A DNA stretch of 64,000 bases from Phytophthora hibernalis (GCA_012656075.1 JAAKBF010000403.1:558001-622000); one strand, 5' to 3'. Shown: positions 11,112-25,097, counted from the stretch's first letter. The notes: a model not told the origin generated them from the sequence alone. Numbers and translations are program-made.

Positions 11112-14100
11112 ATGGCGGAGCTGCCTCCTCCGCGACTCAGTGGCACCATCTGGAAGCGCAATGCAGGCATCCTGCGCTCCTGGCACAGTCGGTGCGCTCT
11201 GCGTCGCTTAAATCTGAGCTTTTGTGGCTAATTTTTAGCTCTTATTTCGGTGTAGAGCGGCTGTGGTGACAGCTGAGGGCTTTTTACTCTACAAGAAGAA
11301 GGCGGATGGGTATTTTATAGGATCTATTTTTACTTAAATATTGGTTTTTCTTACATTATTTTGTGTAAATGTTAGGGTCAAGACCAAGGAGATGGATCTG
11401 GTCAAGGTGAGACCTGGTTATGCTTTGGGTCGAGAAATGATCTGACTTTTTATTTTTATTTTTTATTTTTAAGGCAACTCTCGCTGCTACCATCGCTCAG
11501 GCCAGCGGATACTACTATTTCGAGCTGCAGTACGGAGCCACGCAAGTTTCCATCGGTTTCCCAGCCTTGCAAGATGCCAGAATGTGGCTCAGTGGCATGA
11601 TGGAGGCTGCAGATGAGAATAGTGCGGGTCGACGAGTGTGGATGGCCAATTTGAGACGGATGCTGACGCTCAAGCTGCGTGACCGACGAGAACTGGTGCC
11701 AGCGATGGCGGATCGAGACTGGTTTAGCGAGTGGAACTTTTGTCTGCGGTGAGGACTTTTACTCCAGCTGAAATTGAGTTTTTTATGTTTTAATGTTGAT
11801 GTTTGATTCAGCTCACTGAAGAATGATAGAGAGCCTTTTGCTGCACGCCAGAGAAGACTGAGGCGGCTGCATACGGTACGTCGCGTAGTTGCTGCATTTT
11901 TGAGACCATATCTGATTGTTATCCGACTTTTAGATTTGGATGCAGTTCGAGCTGTTCGCCGAGATTTTAGCCGAGATTTTCTTCTCGTCGGTTCAGCAGC
12001 GAGATGCGCGTGGCCTCGCTCGTATTGAATCGTTTGAAAGAGCAGCAAGCGACTATGCTCTTAATGGTGGCGGCGACCAGAGGGCGGTTGATTTCTCACA
12101 AAGTGTGGGAGGTAACCAGGCAGGGCACCGGAGCTTGGTGTCCTCGATGTCCACGTCGTCCCTCTCATCCACAGCTACCTCATTTCAAGGAAATGACAGT
12201 GATATCGGGATGGCGTATACGAAGCGAGACGATGTAGACGAAATGAAACTGGCGGGTATCCACCTTGAGTTCGCATCCAAGAGCTGGCAAGGACACAAAC
12301 GACTGGCAAAAGAGACGGCGCTGTTTGCCAAGTTCCGCTCGCTTATTGAGCTCTTCCTCTCCGAAAGCACGTCGGAGAATGGAAAGCTGCCTGGTGCCTT
12401 ACGGATGGTGCTGGCCAAATTGCCGTCCTTCCCACTGGTTTCTGCATTTTCGATTCGTGGTGTTAGCGTGGTAGCCATCGCTGAACCTTTGCGGAGCGAA
12501 CGCTCGACCCTCGCTACGGTCGACAGTCGCGATCTTGCTGGGTTGAGCTTTGCACTTCGCGAAGCGAAGATGCTGAGGTATTTCCCGTATCAGGAACTTC
12601 CAGAGCTTATTGTTCGCAAGTTTTCAGGCAATCTGGCGCCCACATTAGTAAAAGTGCATCCGCGGTATGACAACGTGCTGGTAAACTCGCTGCGTTCATC
12701 AATGGTGCATGGACTTCTGATCCGCGCAGTTCACGGCGTGAATGACAGCACCAGTTGCGTTGAAATGCTGTCTGCTCTGGACGTGAAGGAGTTAGTGGAG
12801 ACCAAAGAGCCCCACTGGATTCCTTACCTGGACCTTGTGTATTACGAATTGGACAACGGAGCATCGCATGGTGAGAACCTCGCTGCAAAGGAGTTTTTAC
12901 TGAAGACCAGCAGGCATTCTACGGATCGGCCTTTGACAGGTGACATAGTTATCACTGTGGACACGGAAAAAGCAAACTGCTGTTGAATCTCCCCGAGGCT
13001 TTTGTGTTGAAGCGCGATGTGGATATCCACCCGCTCGTCCGGAAACTGCAGGGCGTGAAGAAGAACAGTGCCATTTATGCCTTAGCAGCATCCAGCCCGT
13101 CATTTGCTCGAAGCCACAACGGACGTTCTCGTCCCGCCGATCCGAGCATACAGGTAGCACGAGAATATGAGGACGGAGTGAAGAAGTTATTCGTGCAGCA
13201 CATGAAGGAGTTCGCGGCCCAGCTTGTTACTCTGGGAGACAGTCCTGAGGCCAAGAGCCCCGGATTTGGGATGACCGGGAGATCAAGGGGTTGAGTCAGT
13301 CCCAAAGGAGTGCATCCCGTAGTCGCTTGACGCGGTCCAACACGATGTCATCCATGCCTCGACCTGAGGACGTTTTCTCGTCAACATCAACGTCGTCTGC
13401 ATTCCAGCGTTCCGAGTTCGAGCCGATGAGTCAACCCCAACTGCGTCGGCGAATGTCAACACTAAGTTCCATGGCTCAGACCATTGGGGTGGGTGGATCG
13501 ACCGACAGCAATGCAGGCACGTATGTCATTGACACACTTCATTTGCGCCAGGCGATGAGAGAAGGCGGCGTCAATGTGCGTTTCCTGCCATTGGTGTTCC
13601 AGTACCTGAGCGACAGAGATCAACGTGGCGTGAAGGTGCTTGTAGCTAGTGAGATTGTGGCTCGACTGGCAAAGAACCTGTTCCGGTACCGCATGTTAAA
13701 CGAAGACACTGGAAAAACGAGTCGCTGGAAATCGAGAAAGCCACGTTTGATCAAGTTTATCGACTCCATCATGCACGGTCTTTTCCATAAGAACCTTCCC
13801 GACGGCCAGTGCCCGATCCGAGAGTGCTCTGGGGATCAGTTCTGGGATATCGATGGCCCGATCATGTATTCGCTGGGGGTGTTTTCATCGAGTTTTGCGA
13901 TGGATACGAAGTCACAACACCAGGTGGTAAACTCTCCAGGTTCTTGTCTAGATCGGTATCGTGACATTCTGAAGGTAAACCCGGCCATTCTCTTCAATGG
14001 TTTGCTGCACGTTTTCCAAGCCCGATTGACCAAGTCGATCCTGCCCGAGTTACACGAAAACCGATTTGTGTCGGTGCCTTTCCTGCGGACTGAAGATGAC

Positions 14101-16551
14101 CTGACATTCAATTACGAAGAAGACGACCCAAAACTTGCCATGCGTATTCATCAAGGCTTGCTGTGGAGTCATTTGCAGTTTTTCCGCGTGCAGTACGAGA
14201 CTTTGAAACCCGAATTGCCGTTTCTGAACGGCGAGCCCCAACATTCCAGTAAAAGAAAGGTGGGAGGGCGAACGGAGCTAACGACGTGGGCTCAATACTA
14301 CCGAGTGCTGTCCCAGATTTTCCGACAGAGTCTGGGTCATCCACAGCTTACTCGATTGGAGAAGTCGATCCAATCGTGGCAGGACCTGACGGTTGTAAGA
14401 GCACACCTGACCTTGGCACTTCGAGCTGCTGCAGCTTCGTACCATCCGTCGGAAAATAGTAAGCAGTCCGCTATCATTCGAGAGCACTGCAGTTTCGCGT
14501 TCCGGCGCATGGCTTCTAGCAAGGCTCTCTTCCCGATCGAGTACAAGTTGGCTTTGCGCTGTTTGGAACTGGTTAGCACTGGACAGGAGCTGGCAAAAGC
14601 CATGGAGGAATCTGATGAGCTGCTGGAGTGGCTGAGATTCTTTTATCGACCGGCCAATCCATCCCAATTCTCCAAGGGTTCGTCATCCCATCCGGTCTAT
14701 TCCATCCAGTACTCGACGGGGGATATTGTGATGGAGGAACCAGAGCAGAACCACGCTTTCTTTTCCTTGCGAGAGCAATTCCAGCGTCAGCAGTCACGGC
14801 AATCATGGATGTCGGCTATGCCTAACGTCGATGCCTATTGTCGCCGTATTGAAGCAATGAGGCGCGATCCTGTTGCTGTCGCGGAGACTAGAGCAGCACT
14901 GTGCGAAATGGGGTTTGCCTCGACGTCTTCAACACCCTCGAATTCATCAAGCAGCTGGAACAACGGCGACAACAACACTGTCATGAGTATGCATTCCGAC
15001 GTGTCATGGGCAGACAAATACCAAGCGCCTTTCAGCTTCAACCCTGAGGATACATCAATGCCTTCGTCGATGTACTCGTCGCGAGGAGATGCGCTCTGGT
15101 TTATCGAGTGCTTCTTCTTGCCCCCACTGGCCAACAACTCATTGCTGGTCGCAGGAGACGCACTTGTGAATAACGAAGAGATCTCGACTCGGATGACCAG
15201 TGTCCGTGCAGGTGTTGGTAGCATAGGAGACGAAGGACCCGTACCAGGACTTGCTTTGACCTGGGGGAACCCGTTGGGGCTGTCCTTGGACGAGGAGGCT
15301 CACATCAGTGATGGAGCCCGTTCTGCAACGCTGGCCCTGCGGCCCACCGAAGAGAACGCGTCTTCTGTTAACATGGTGGTGTTCCCCCACCGCTGCGCCG
15401 TGTCGTCCAGATCGCATGTGGATACCGACATACAGCACTCATCACGGATGACCGACACTTGTACACCTTTGGCCATGGCGAGTGTGGCCGCTTAGGACAT
15501 GGTATAGAGGAGAGTTGTACGGAACCGAGGGCAGTAGGCTATTTTACAAGTCTCATCAAAGCGGAAGGTATCGAAGTCGGCGGCGTTGTCGATGTTTCTT
15601 GTGGCCGTGAGCATACGATGACAGTAACTTCGAGCGGCGACTTGTTTGGCTTCGGATGGGGTGAAGCTGGTCGTCTCGGTACTGGGGAGACTGGCAGTAG
15701 TCTGTTCCCTTCACGTGTGACTAGTTTGAAGAACATTGGTGCTGTAGCTTGCGGCCGCGAGCACACATTAGCTCTGACGAAGAAGGGCAGAGTTTTTGCT
15801 TTCGGCGCTGGATTCGGTGGGCGTCTAGGAAATGGTTCCGAGACAGACGAGGAGCTGCCTTTCATCGTCAGAGGTATGGAGGGCTATAGGATCACTGCGG
15901 TCGATGCGGGTGAGTGTCATTCATGCGCTCTCAGTGACGAGGGTGATGTCTTCACGTGGGGATTCGAAGCTCCGGTGCTCTTGGCCATGGCAACCGAGAA
16001 AACTGTTTGGAGCCTCTTCTTCTTGAAGGTCCTTGGATAAATAGTGTCGACATTGAGTTTGATGGAGAAAACTTAACAAGTGAGGCACCCATGGTCACCT
16101 CCATTGCGTGTGGCGGCTACCATACACTGGCTGCTACTAGTGGAGGTGTGTTATATGGTTGGGGAGACGCTGCTGCGGGACAACTAGGCGTGGAGCATAT
16201 TACTGCACAAGACATGGTTGTGCTGTCTCCAGAGAAAATCACCGTGCCTACCCACTCGGGTCTTCGTGGCATTTCCTGCGGAACCTTCACTACAGCGGTG
16301 TGCACGAATTCAGGACATCTATACATGTGGGGATCCCCAGCAGCAGGAAACGGCGTTCCGCTGGACATTGAAGACGCTCGTGTGAAGAAGATCGACGTTC
16401 TTGACGAGTTCGAGTTCTCTCAGATCGCTTGTGGTACGTCCCGTTCACGAAGTCGCTAATTGCCCAACTCGACTTGCTAACGTTGTGGTGTTTGATGCAA
16501 TCAGGTGTCTATCATGCGGTAGCTATTACCCGGAAGTTAGAGTATTGCTGA
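11112..16551 (+). CDS. Large PH-domain and RCC1-repeat protein (copy A)
   Basis: Exon 1 (ATG 11112) and the next exons encode a pleckstrin-homology-like domain: WKRNAGILRSWHSR, then VVTAEGFLLYKKK, then a final helix with MWLSGMM. GT-AG introns are at about 11192-11256, 11300-11372 and 11407-11473, with more near 11750 and 11876. A long middle region (12000-15300) has Ser-rich linkers and no domain I can name. From about 15400 the protein has at least five RCC1 blades, recognisable by CGxxHT and FGxGxxGRLG motifs. The last exon follows an intron at 16434-16504 and ends at 16551. PH domains bind phosphoinositides and RCC1 propellers bind small GTPases or chromatin, so a membrane-linked exchange or scaffold role is an inference. 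Frame breaks near 13285 (G run) and 15385 (C run) are shared by all copies. A private one-base loss near 15965 affects the propeller. Confidence 0.75.
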
Positions 16552-16788
16552 GGTGACGATGATGATTGCGTTACGAAAGAATTGGTCGCCTGCTTTCCAT
16601 CAATCGGTAATGTGTTGTTCTGTTGTTCTCTTGTGAATTGACACGACTCCTTTGCATTTCTCGAAAATAGCTACGTGTGACTTGCAGGCAGACACGGAGA
16701 AGTACAGGACACGAAACTGCCCACTTGAAGTCGCAGGTATTCATCGAGTATTACAACTAGGTTGAAGAGCTCACTTCGCATTGCCAAC

Positions 16789-17881
16789 ATGACCGCGACA
16801 GCCCAAAGTGACAACAATGGCATCTCTCCGCAGATTCTTCCCCAGCTTCGTTTAAAGAGGCCAATTCCAGCTCGAGGGGTGCTCTCTCCTCCACGTACGA
16901 CTCAGCCACCCTCACAAGTGCCACGACTGACCAGACTCAGCGATGCCGCTGCAGGCTTCCCGTTCACGCGTCTCGTAGAGATTTTCCTGTACTTCTGGAC
17001 CGTGGCGGCGACGATTCTCGGGCTTATTTTGGCCTGCCTTGTGCTGTATATGATGTTCTTCAAGGGCGGTGGGAACTTGGCCCCCGCGCTTCCGTTTAAC
17101 TTGGCTGCGTATGGTGGATTGGCGATCACCATTGCGTCCTGTTTAGGGCTCTACGGGCTGCTTCATCATCGAAGAATCGTCACGGAAGGGAAGCGAAACT
17201 ACTCGCTTGGAATGGTGCGTGCACCTACAACAGACATATCTTGATTTTCGATCATTAACCTCTTTACTGGTTCGTAGTTCATTATTCTAGGGGCTCTCGG
17301 AGCAATTGTCGTGATCGCCGGGGTGCCATGGCGTTATCTCTTGTCCACGTTGTCGATCAAGCAGAAGACGCGGAATTTTCAAGTGATCGGGTCGTGGTTT
17401 TCGAGACGGAAATCATCTCAAGACTGCACACGCAGGTGTTGAATAGCAGCTCAGGATGGCGAGATCTCCAGAACGAGCTCCAGTGCTGTGGATATGACCA
17501 AGTCAGCACCATTCAAGGATATCTCAGTGCCAGCTCTTCCTGGGGCTCCTCTGTGAAGACTGCGATTGAAGATGTGAACGGTATTGGGGCAGATACTGTT
17601 CTAGTCGAATTGACGAGTGCGTGAGGGATACGAGTGAGGAGCATTGCCCCGTGTCAGGACGCGGTTGGTGTCGTGTCGAGTTGATGCAAGTCGCACGTGA
17701 CAACTATTCGCTGCTCGGTATCTGTGCCATCACCTTCGGTGCAGTTCAAGTCCTCTTCAGTGCTTTGGGTCTGTTCACGCTACTCTGTGACGTTCGCGGA
17801 CTAAGAGGCTCGTCCCCGATCTACGGAATCCAGCACCGAATGCTGTCTCCGATCCAACCGAGTGCTCCTGATGCAGATTAA
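16789..17881 (+). CDS. Tetraspanin (copy A)
   Basis: A basic N-terminal tail is followed by four membrane segments: LVEIFLYFWTVAATILGLIL, a second from NLAAYGGLAITIASCLGLYG, a third after the intron (FIILGALGAIVVIAG), and a fourth (YSLLGICAITFGAVQVLF). Between the third and fourth lies a large extracellular loop with the diagnostic CCG motif (LQNELQCCGYDQ) and extra cysteines. This is the tetraspanin plan; these proteins organise membrane microdomains. The intron is 17215-17278. ATG 16789 is chosen because the open frame before it has no ATG. Two frame breaks are seen: one near 17325, shared with copy A'', and a private missing G near 17588 in the extracellular loop. Confidence 0.85.
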
Positions 17882-17988
17882 AAGCGTAGTTAGACGGTGA
17901 TTGATATCAATAAAGGTAATGCTCGCTCCTTTGGTGTCGCTCTGCAGTGAAAGGTCGGACGTGTCCAGCGTGATCGATTCCTGTCGCG

Positions 17989-20397
17989 ATGCCTCAAACC
18001 TCACCAACAGCAAAGAAGAGCAAGCACCGGTCAGCTACAGCAACGTCACCGAAACCCCATGCTTCAGTCAAATCAGTGACTATACAGCAACCGGTTCCAG
18101 TTGTACAGCTACCAGTTCGTGAAGAACAACGCCCGACTACCCCAATCCAGCGAACGAAGAAGCGAGTGGTGCGTCGACCGAAGTTTCACGAGACTGCAGC
18201 GTTTCTTGAGAAAGAATCGTTCAAAGGTTTGTCTCCGGAAGATGGATTGCCACCTCCAGGTCCGAACACGACTTGGTTTCCAGGAACCACTCTCGGAGAA
18301 GCGTATCGGGTTGCAAGTACCATGTTTCAAGCAGCTCAGCAAGCTTCACAAGAAACGAGACCTGTTTCGTGGGGGTATGGATCTACTGACGGTGCACTAG
18401 GACATGATAATACTCGACGTATCGTGGAGATCAAGCGGTTAGCAATCTATTGTCGGGCGATTATTCGAGCGGTATCGGCAGGGAACCGATTGAGTCTCTT
18501 TCTTACAGGTAGGCGGTATTTAGTGTGCGAGGATTTTGAGTTTTTGTTGATATTTGGTGCTTTGGTAGTGTAGATGACAACCGGATTTTCCAGTCCGGGC
18601 GTTTATCCATGAAGCAAGATGGCTGCGCAATGTGGAAACCTGCCGAAATTCCAATGCAAGAAGCTGAGCTTCCATCTAGCAGAGCAAATATCGTCGGAAT
18701 TGAAGCTGGACACCTGCACTTGATGGTGAGTCGAGCATTGTGAGGTTTATAGGTTGGTGACTTGGAGATTGACTTGTTCATGCTGATGCTTCCCAGATCA
18801 CGGGCGTCTGTACTCCTGGGGTACGCATATTTTCGGTCAGCTTGGTCATGGTGAGGAGGAACAAGAAGAAGTGCCAAGGAGTGAAGGGTTCGGTGCTGGA
18901 GAAGACAAGACTGGCACAGAAATTGAAGACCAAGAACAAGATGATGTTCATGCACAAGAAGAAGATGGCAATTCAGAAGAGAAAGAAGATTCTGAAGCCC
19001 CACCCAAAATCGTTGTTGTCGAAAGAACTCCAAGACTGGTGGAGGGTTTAGCTGGCCATGACATCGTTAAGATCTCCGCAGGAAATCACTTCGTAGTCGC
19101 AGTTTCGACGAGTGGGTCTGTCTTCTCTTGGGGTCGTGGGTGTTTTGGACAGCTTGGCAATGACAAAGTGGTGAATGTGAGTTCTCCTACGCTCATCGAA
19201 GCTCTGAAAGACTACGTCGCGATTGACATTGCGGCAGGAATGAGTCACGCGCTTGGCGTATTCGTTCCAAGAGATGAACCAGCTCTATCAAACCAGCGTG
19301 AATCGCCCGAATCACCATTTACAAAGCAACACGAGGATGTTTTGGCCAAGCAACGAACAATTATCATGGTATGGAGGCGCGGGAAGCACGGCTGTTTGGG
19401 CTTGGGTGGTGAAAACGACGAAAATCTGCCACGCGAAAATGATTTCTTTAGAGGCTTGGGAGCGAGTAAAGTCACCGCTGGAGCAGACCATTCGCTGGTA
19501 TTGTGCAGCGTTGGCGCACAGACGTTCCTTTACGCGTTTGGAGGCAATCAACTGGGGCAGCTAGGAATCGCCTCTAGTGCCGACCATGTTGAAATGCCTT
19601 CGTTCCTGGACGAATTTGTCAACGTTCACGTAGCGGACATCGGAGCAGGATCACAATACTCCGCGGCACTCACAGGTCTGCTGACTAGATTGACCTCGAC
19701 TGCATACATTTGCTCGACTCATACCTTTTCTGTTCTAACTCGCGTAATATTCATAGGAGACGGTGAAGTGTTTACATGGGGCGATGCTCGATACGGTCAG
19801 ACATGTCGCTCGGACAGACGGACAACATTTGTACCATGGCAAGTTGACTTGCCCAGTAACATCTCCAGCTCCAGTTTTTCACGCAGCTCTCGATTGGCCA
19901 CCACCATGCATTGGCTCAGCTTCGCAACGGTATGTTGCAATGTGCCAAGATACTACGCCTTTTATTGTCGTGACCATAATTATTTTCTTTTCATGGTTTT
20001 CAGACGGCCAAGTTGATCGATGGAGGAAATTCCCCTTGGGCAAAATTGTGACAGCATTGTGCCACCAAGAACAGAGCAACAAAGGTGAATATTGACGTTG
20101 AATTCTGAAGATTCCGTGCAACACCCCACTAAACCAAGGCATTTGTCGTATTTAGCCTCGTTTTGTATGTGCCAGAGCTCTCAAACCACAACGAGGAGTG
20201 TGCTTGGCATCTTCGTGCAATGCGAAACGTGCCGAATGTCTCCAATTTGTCGAGTTTGCTGTCGTCGGTGCCACATCGGACACATACTTCGCCCTGTAGC
20301 GATAGGTCGAAAGCTCCAGACTCTTTGCACGTGCTCGGAAGGAACCACTGCTATCGAATCCTCCTGCGTGTTTTTGAAGAAGCTTCCACCTGCCAAT
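17989..20397 (+). CDS. RCC1-repeat protein with C-terminal UBR-box-like zinc finger, truncated at the palindrome junction (copy A)
   Basis: The protein starts with a basic, Pro-rich tail, then RCC1 blades (YGSTDGALGHD, YSWGTHIFGQLGHG, FSWGRGCFGQLGN, YAFGGNQLGQLG, FTWGDARYGQ). These are interrupted after the second blade by a long Glu-rich insert (18841-19000). GT-AG introns are near 18510-18572, 18726-18796 and 19675-19756. The final part contains CETCRMSPICRVCCRRC followed by HIGH and CTC, the Cys/His spacing of a UBR box, which in N-recognins binds N-degrons. The combination suggests a ubiquitin-pathway protein, but no HECT or RING domain is visible. In this copy the last residues are replaced because the reading frame passes through the junction at 20397 into antisense RCC1 sequence. 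Confidence 0.65.
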
Positions 20398-23300
20398 CCA
20401 GCGCCGAAAGCAAAAACTCTGCCCTTCTTCGTCAGAGCTAATGTGTGCTCGCGGCCGCAAGCTACAGCACCAATGTTCTTCAAACTAGTCACACGTGAAG
20501 GGAACAGACTACTGCCAGTCTCCCCAGTACCGAGACGACCAGCTTCACCCCATCCGAAGCCAAACAAGTCGCCGCTCGAAGTTACTGTCATCGTATGCTC
20601 ACGGCCACAAGAAACATCGACAACGCCGCCGACTTCGATACCTTCCGCTTTGATGAGACTTGTAAAATAGCCTACTGCCCTCGGTTCCGTACAACTCTCC
20701 TCTATACCATGTCCTAAGCGGCCACACTCGCCATGGCCAAAGGTGTACAAGTGTCGGTCATCCGTGATGAGTGCTGTATGTCGGTATCCACATGCGATCT
20801 GGACGACACGGCGCAGCGGTGGGGGAACACCACCATGTTAACAGAAGACGCGTTCTCTTCGGTGGGCCGCAGGGCCAGCGTTGCAGAACGGGCTCCATCA
20901 CTGATGTGAGCCTCCTCGTCCAAGGACAGCCCCAACGGGTTCCCCCAGGTCAAAGCAAGTCCTGGTACGGGTCCTTCGTCTCCTATGCTACCAACACCTG
21001 CACGGACACTGGTCATCCGAGTCGAGATCTCTTCGTTATTCACAAGTGCGTCTCCTGCGACCAGCAATGAGTTGTTGGCCAGTGGGGGCAAGAAGAAGCA
21101 CTCGATAAACCAGAGCGCATCTCCTCGCGACGAGTACATCGACGAAGGCATTGATGTATCCTCAGGGTTGAAGCTGAAAGGCGCTTGGTATTTGTCTGCC
21201 CATGACACGTCGGAATGCATACTCATGACAGTGTTGTTGTCGCCGTTGTTCCAGCTGCTTGATGAATTCGAGGGTGTTGAAGACGTCGAGGCAAACCCCA
21301 TTTCGCACAGTGCTGCTCTAGTCTCCGCGACAGCAACAGGATCGCGCCTCATTGCTTCAATACGGCGACAATAGGCATCGACGTTAGGCATAGCCGACAT
21401 CCATGATTGCCGTGACTGCTGACGCTGGAATTGCTCTCGCAAGGAAAAGAAAGCGTGGTTCTGCTCTGGTTCCTCCATCACAATATCCCCGTCGAGTACT
21501 GGATGGAATAGACCGGATGGGATGACGAACCCTTGGAGAATTGGGATGGATTGGCCGGTCGATAAAAGAATCTCAGCCACTCCAGCAGCTCATCAGATTC
21601 CTCCATGGCTTTTGCCAGCTCCTGTCCAGTGCTAACCAGTTCCAAACAGCGCAAAGCCAACTTGTACTCGATCGGGAAGAGAGCCTTGCTAGAAGCCATG
21701 CGCCGGAACGCGAAACTGCAGTGCTCTCGAATGATAGCGGACTGCTTACTATTTTCCGACGGATGGTACGAAGCTGCAGCAGCTCGAAGTGCCAAGGTCA
21801 GGTGTGCTCTTACAACCGTCAGGTCCTGCCACGATTGGATCGACTTCTCCAATCGAGTAAGCTGTGGATGACCCAGACTCTGTCGGAAAATCTGGGACAG
21901 CACTCGGTAGTATTGAGCCCACGTCGTTAGCTCCGTTCGCCCTCCCACCTTTCTTTTACTGGAATGTTGGGGCTCGCCGTTCAGAAACGGCAATTCGGGT
22001 TTCAAAGTCTCGTACTGCACGCGGAAAAACTGCAAATGACTCCACAGCAAGCCTTGATGAATACGCATGGCAAGTTTTGGGTCGTCTTCTTCGTAATTGA
22101 ATGTCAGGTCATCTTCAGTCCGCAGGAAAGGCACCGACACAAATCGGTTTTCGTGTAACTCGGGCAGGATCGACTTGGTCAATCGGGCTTGGAAAACGTG
22201 CAGCAAACCATTGAAGAGAATGGCCGGGTTTACCTTCAGAATGTCACGATACCGATCTAGACAAGAACCTGGAGAGTTTACCACCTGGTGTTGTGACTTC
22301 GTATCCATCGCAAAACTCGATGAAAACACCCCCAGCGAATACATGATCGGGCCATCGATATCCCAGAACTGATCCCCAGAGCACTCTCGGATCGGGCACT
22401 GGCCGTCGGGAAGGTTCTTATGGAAAAGACCGTGCATGATGGAGTCGATAAACTTGATCAAACGTGGCTTTCTCGATTTCCAGCGACTCGTTTTTCCAGT
22501 GTCTTCGTTTAACATGCGGTACCGGAACAGGTTCTTTGCCAGTCGAGCCACAATCTCACTAGCTACAAGCACCTTCACGCCACGTTGATCTCTGTCGCTC
22601 AGGTACTGGAACACCAATGGCAGGAAACGCACATTGACGCCGCCTTCTCTCATCGCCTGGCGCAAATGAAGTGTGTCAATGACATACGTGCCTGCATTGC
22701 TGTCGGTCGATCCACCCACCCCAATGGTCTGAGCCATGGAACTTAGTGTTGACATTCGCCGACGCAGTTGGGGTTGACTCATCGGCTCGAACTCGGAACG
22801 CTGGAATGCAGACGACGTTGATGTTGACGAGAAAACGTCCTCAGGTCGAGGCATGGATGACATCGTGTTGGACCGCGTCAAGCGACTACGGGATGCACTC
22901 CTTTGGGACTGACTCAACCCCTTGATCTCCCGGTCATCCCAAATCCGGGGCTCTTGGCCTCAGGACTGTCTCCCAGAGTAACAAGCTGGGCCGCGAACTC
23001 CTTCATGTGCTGCACGAATAACTTCTTCACTCCGTCCTCATATTCTCGTGCTACCTGTATGCTCGGATCGGCGGGACGAGAACGTCCGTTGTGGCTTCGA
23101 GCAAATGACGGGCTGGATGCTGCTAAGGCATAAATGGCACTGTTCTTCTTCACGCCCTGCAGTTTCCGGACGAGCGGGTGGATATCCACATCGCGCTTCA
23201 ACACAAAAGCCTCGGGGAGATTCAACAGCAGTTTGCTTTTTTCCGTGTCCACAGTGATAACTATGTCACCTGTCAAAGGCCGATCCGTAGAATGCCTGCT

Positions 23301-25097
23301 GGTCTTCAGTAAAAACTCCTTTGCAGCGAGGTTCTCACCATGCGATGCTCCGTTGTCCAATTCGTAATACACAAGGTCCAGGTAAGGAATCCAGTGGGGC
23401 TCTTTGGTCTCCACTAACTCCTTCACGTCCAGAGCAGACAGCATTTCAACGCAACTGGTGCTGTCATTCACGCCGTGAACTGCACGGATCAGAAGTCCAT
23501 GCACCATTGATGAACGCAGCGAGTTTACCAGCACGTTGTCATACCGCGGATGCACTTTTACTAATGTGGGCGCCAGATTGCCTGAAAACTTGCGAACAAT
23601 AAGCTCTGGAAGTTCCTGATACGGGAAATACCTCAGCATCTTCGCTTCGCGAAGTGCAAAGCTCAACCCAGCAAGATCGCGACTGTCGACCGTAGCGAGG
23701 GTCGAGCGTTCGCTCCGCAAAGGTTCAGCGATGGCTACCACGCTAACACCACGAATCGAAAATGCAGAAACCAGTGGGAAGGACGGCAATTTGGCCAGCA
23801 CCATCCGTAAGGCACCAGGCAGCTTTCCATTCTCCGACGTGCTTTCGGAGAGGAAGAGCTCAATAAGCGAGCGGAACTTGGCAAACAGCGCCGTCTCTTT
23901 TGCCAGTCGTTTGTGTCCTTGCCAGCTCTTGGATGCGAACTCAAGGTGGATACCCGCCAGTTTCATTTCGTCTACATCGTCTCGCTTCGTATACGCCATC
24001 CCGATATCACTGTCATTTCCTTGAAATGAGGTAGCTGTGGATGAGAGGGACGACGTGGACATCGAGGACACCAAGCTCCGGTGCCCTGCCTGGTTACCTC
24101 CCACACTTTGTGAGAAATCAACCGCCCTCTGGTCGCCGCCACCATTAAGAGCATAGTCGCTTGCTGCTCTTTCAAACGATTCAATACGAGCGAGGCCACG
24201 CGCATCTCGCTGCTGAACCGACGAGAAGAAAATCTCGGCTAAAATCTCGGCGAACAGCTCGAACTGCATCCAAATCTAAAAGTCGGATAACAATCAGATA
24301 TGGTCTCAAAAATGCAGCAACTACGCGACGTACCGTATGCAGCCGCCTCAGTCTTCTCTGGCGTGCAGCAAAAGGCTCTCTATCATTCTTCAGTGAGCTG
24401 AATCAAACATCAACATTAAAACATAAAAAACTCAATTTCAGCTGGAGTAAAAGTCCTCACCGCAGACAAAAGTTCCACTCGCTAAACCAGTCTCGATCCG
24501 CCATCGCTGGCACCAGTTCTCGTCGGTCACGCAGCTTGAGCGTCAGCATCCGTCTCAAATTGGCCATCCACACTCGTCGACCCGCACTATTCTCATCTGC
24601 AGCCTCCATCATGCCACTGAGCCACATTCTGGCATCTTGCAAGGCTGGGAAACCGATGGAAACTTGCGTGGCTCCGTACTGCAGCTCGAAATAGTAGTAT
24701 CCGCTGGCCTGAGCGATGGTAGCAGCGAGAGTTGCCTTAAAAATAAAAAATAAAAATAAAAAGTCAGATCATTTCTCGACCCAAAGCATAACCAGGTCTC
24801 ACCTTGACCAGATCCATCTCCTTGGTCTTGACCCTAACATTTACACAAAATAATGTAAGAAAAACCAATATTTAAGTAAAAATAGATCCTATAAAATACC
24901 CATCCGCCTTCTTCTTGTAGAGTAAAAAGCCCTCAGCTGTCACCACAGCCGCTCTACACCGAAATAAGAGCTAAAAATTAGCCACAAAAGCTCAGATTTA
25001 AGCGACGCAGAGCGCACCGACTGTGCCAGGAGCGCAGGATGCCTGCATTGCGCTTCCAGATGGTGCCACTGAGTCGCGGAGGAGGCAGCTCCGCCAT
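20398..25097 (-). pseudogene. PH/RCC1 gene, 3'-truncated inverted copy (copy A')
   Basis: This is the reverse complement of 11112-15815. The start codon is intact at 25097, the PH exons are present, and frames 24269-22914 and 22917-21478 cover the middle region. In this copy the A run near 23236 is one base longer than in copy A, so the stretch from 24269 to 22914 is open for 451 codons where copy A is broken. The RCC1 propeller is cut after about two blades at the junction, so all later blades, the last intron and the stop codon are missing. A one-base difference near 21487 separates it from the 734-codon frame of copy A. Confidence 0.85.

Larger units (their letters stand above)
1..15815. 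repeat. Copy A: arm 1 of a giant inverted duplication
   Basis: This segment is present again as the reverse complement from position 20397 to 34482, and continues beyond the left window edge because the other copies extend past the equivalent of base 1. The pairing is A position 15815 with 20397, and A position 1 with 34482. It is also a direct repeat of copy A'', where base 1 corresponds to about 37993. Identity is very high by eye; the differences are mostly single-base homopolymer changes plus scattered substitutions. It is the only copy that still holds the 1.75 kb stretch 7690-9446. Confidence 0.93.

Noticed and set aside
20092..20670. 192-codon frame that reads as a novel protein
   Set aside because: It is the end of the UBR-box gene running across the left palindrome junction into antisense RCC1 sequence; noted as a junction product, not a gene.
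21478..22917. Separate RCC1-associated gene on the minus strand
   Set aside because: It is the inverted copy of the PH/RCC1 gene middle region, not an independent gene.
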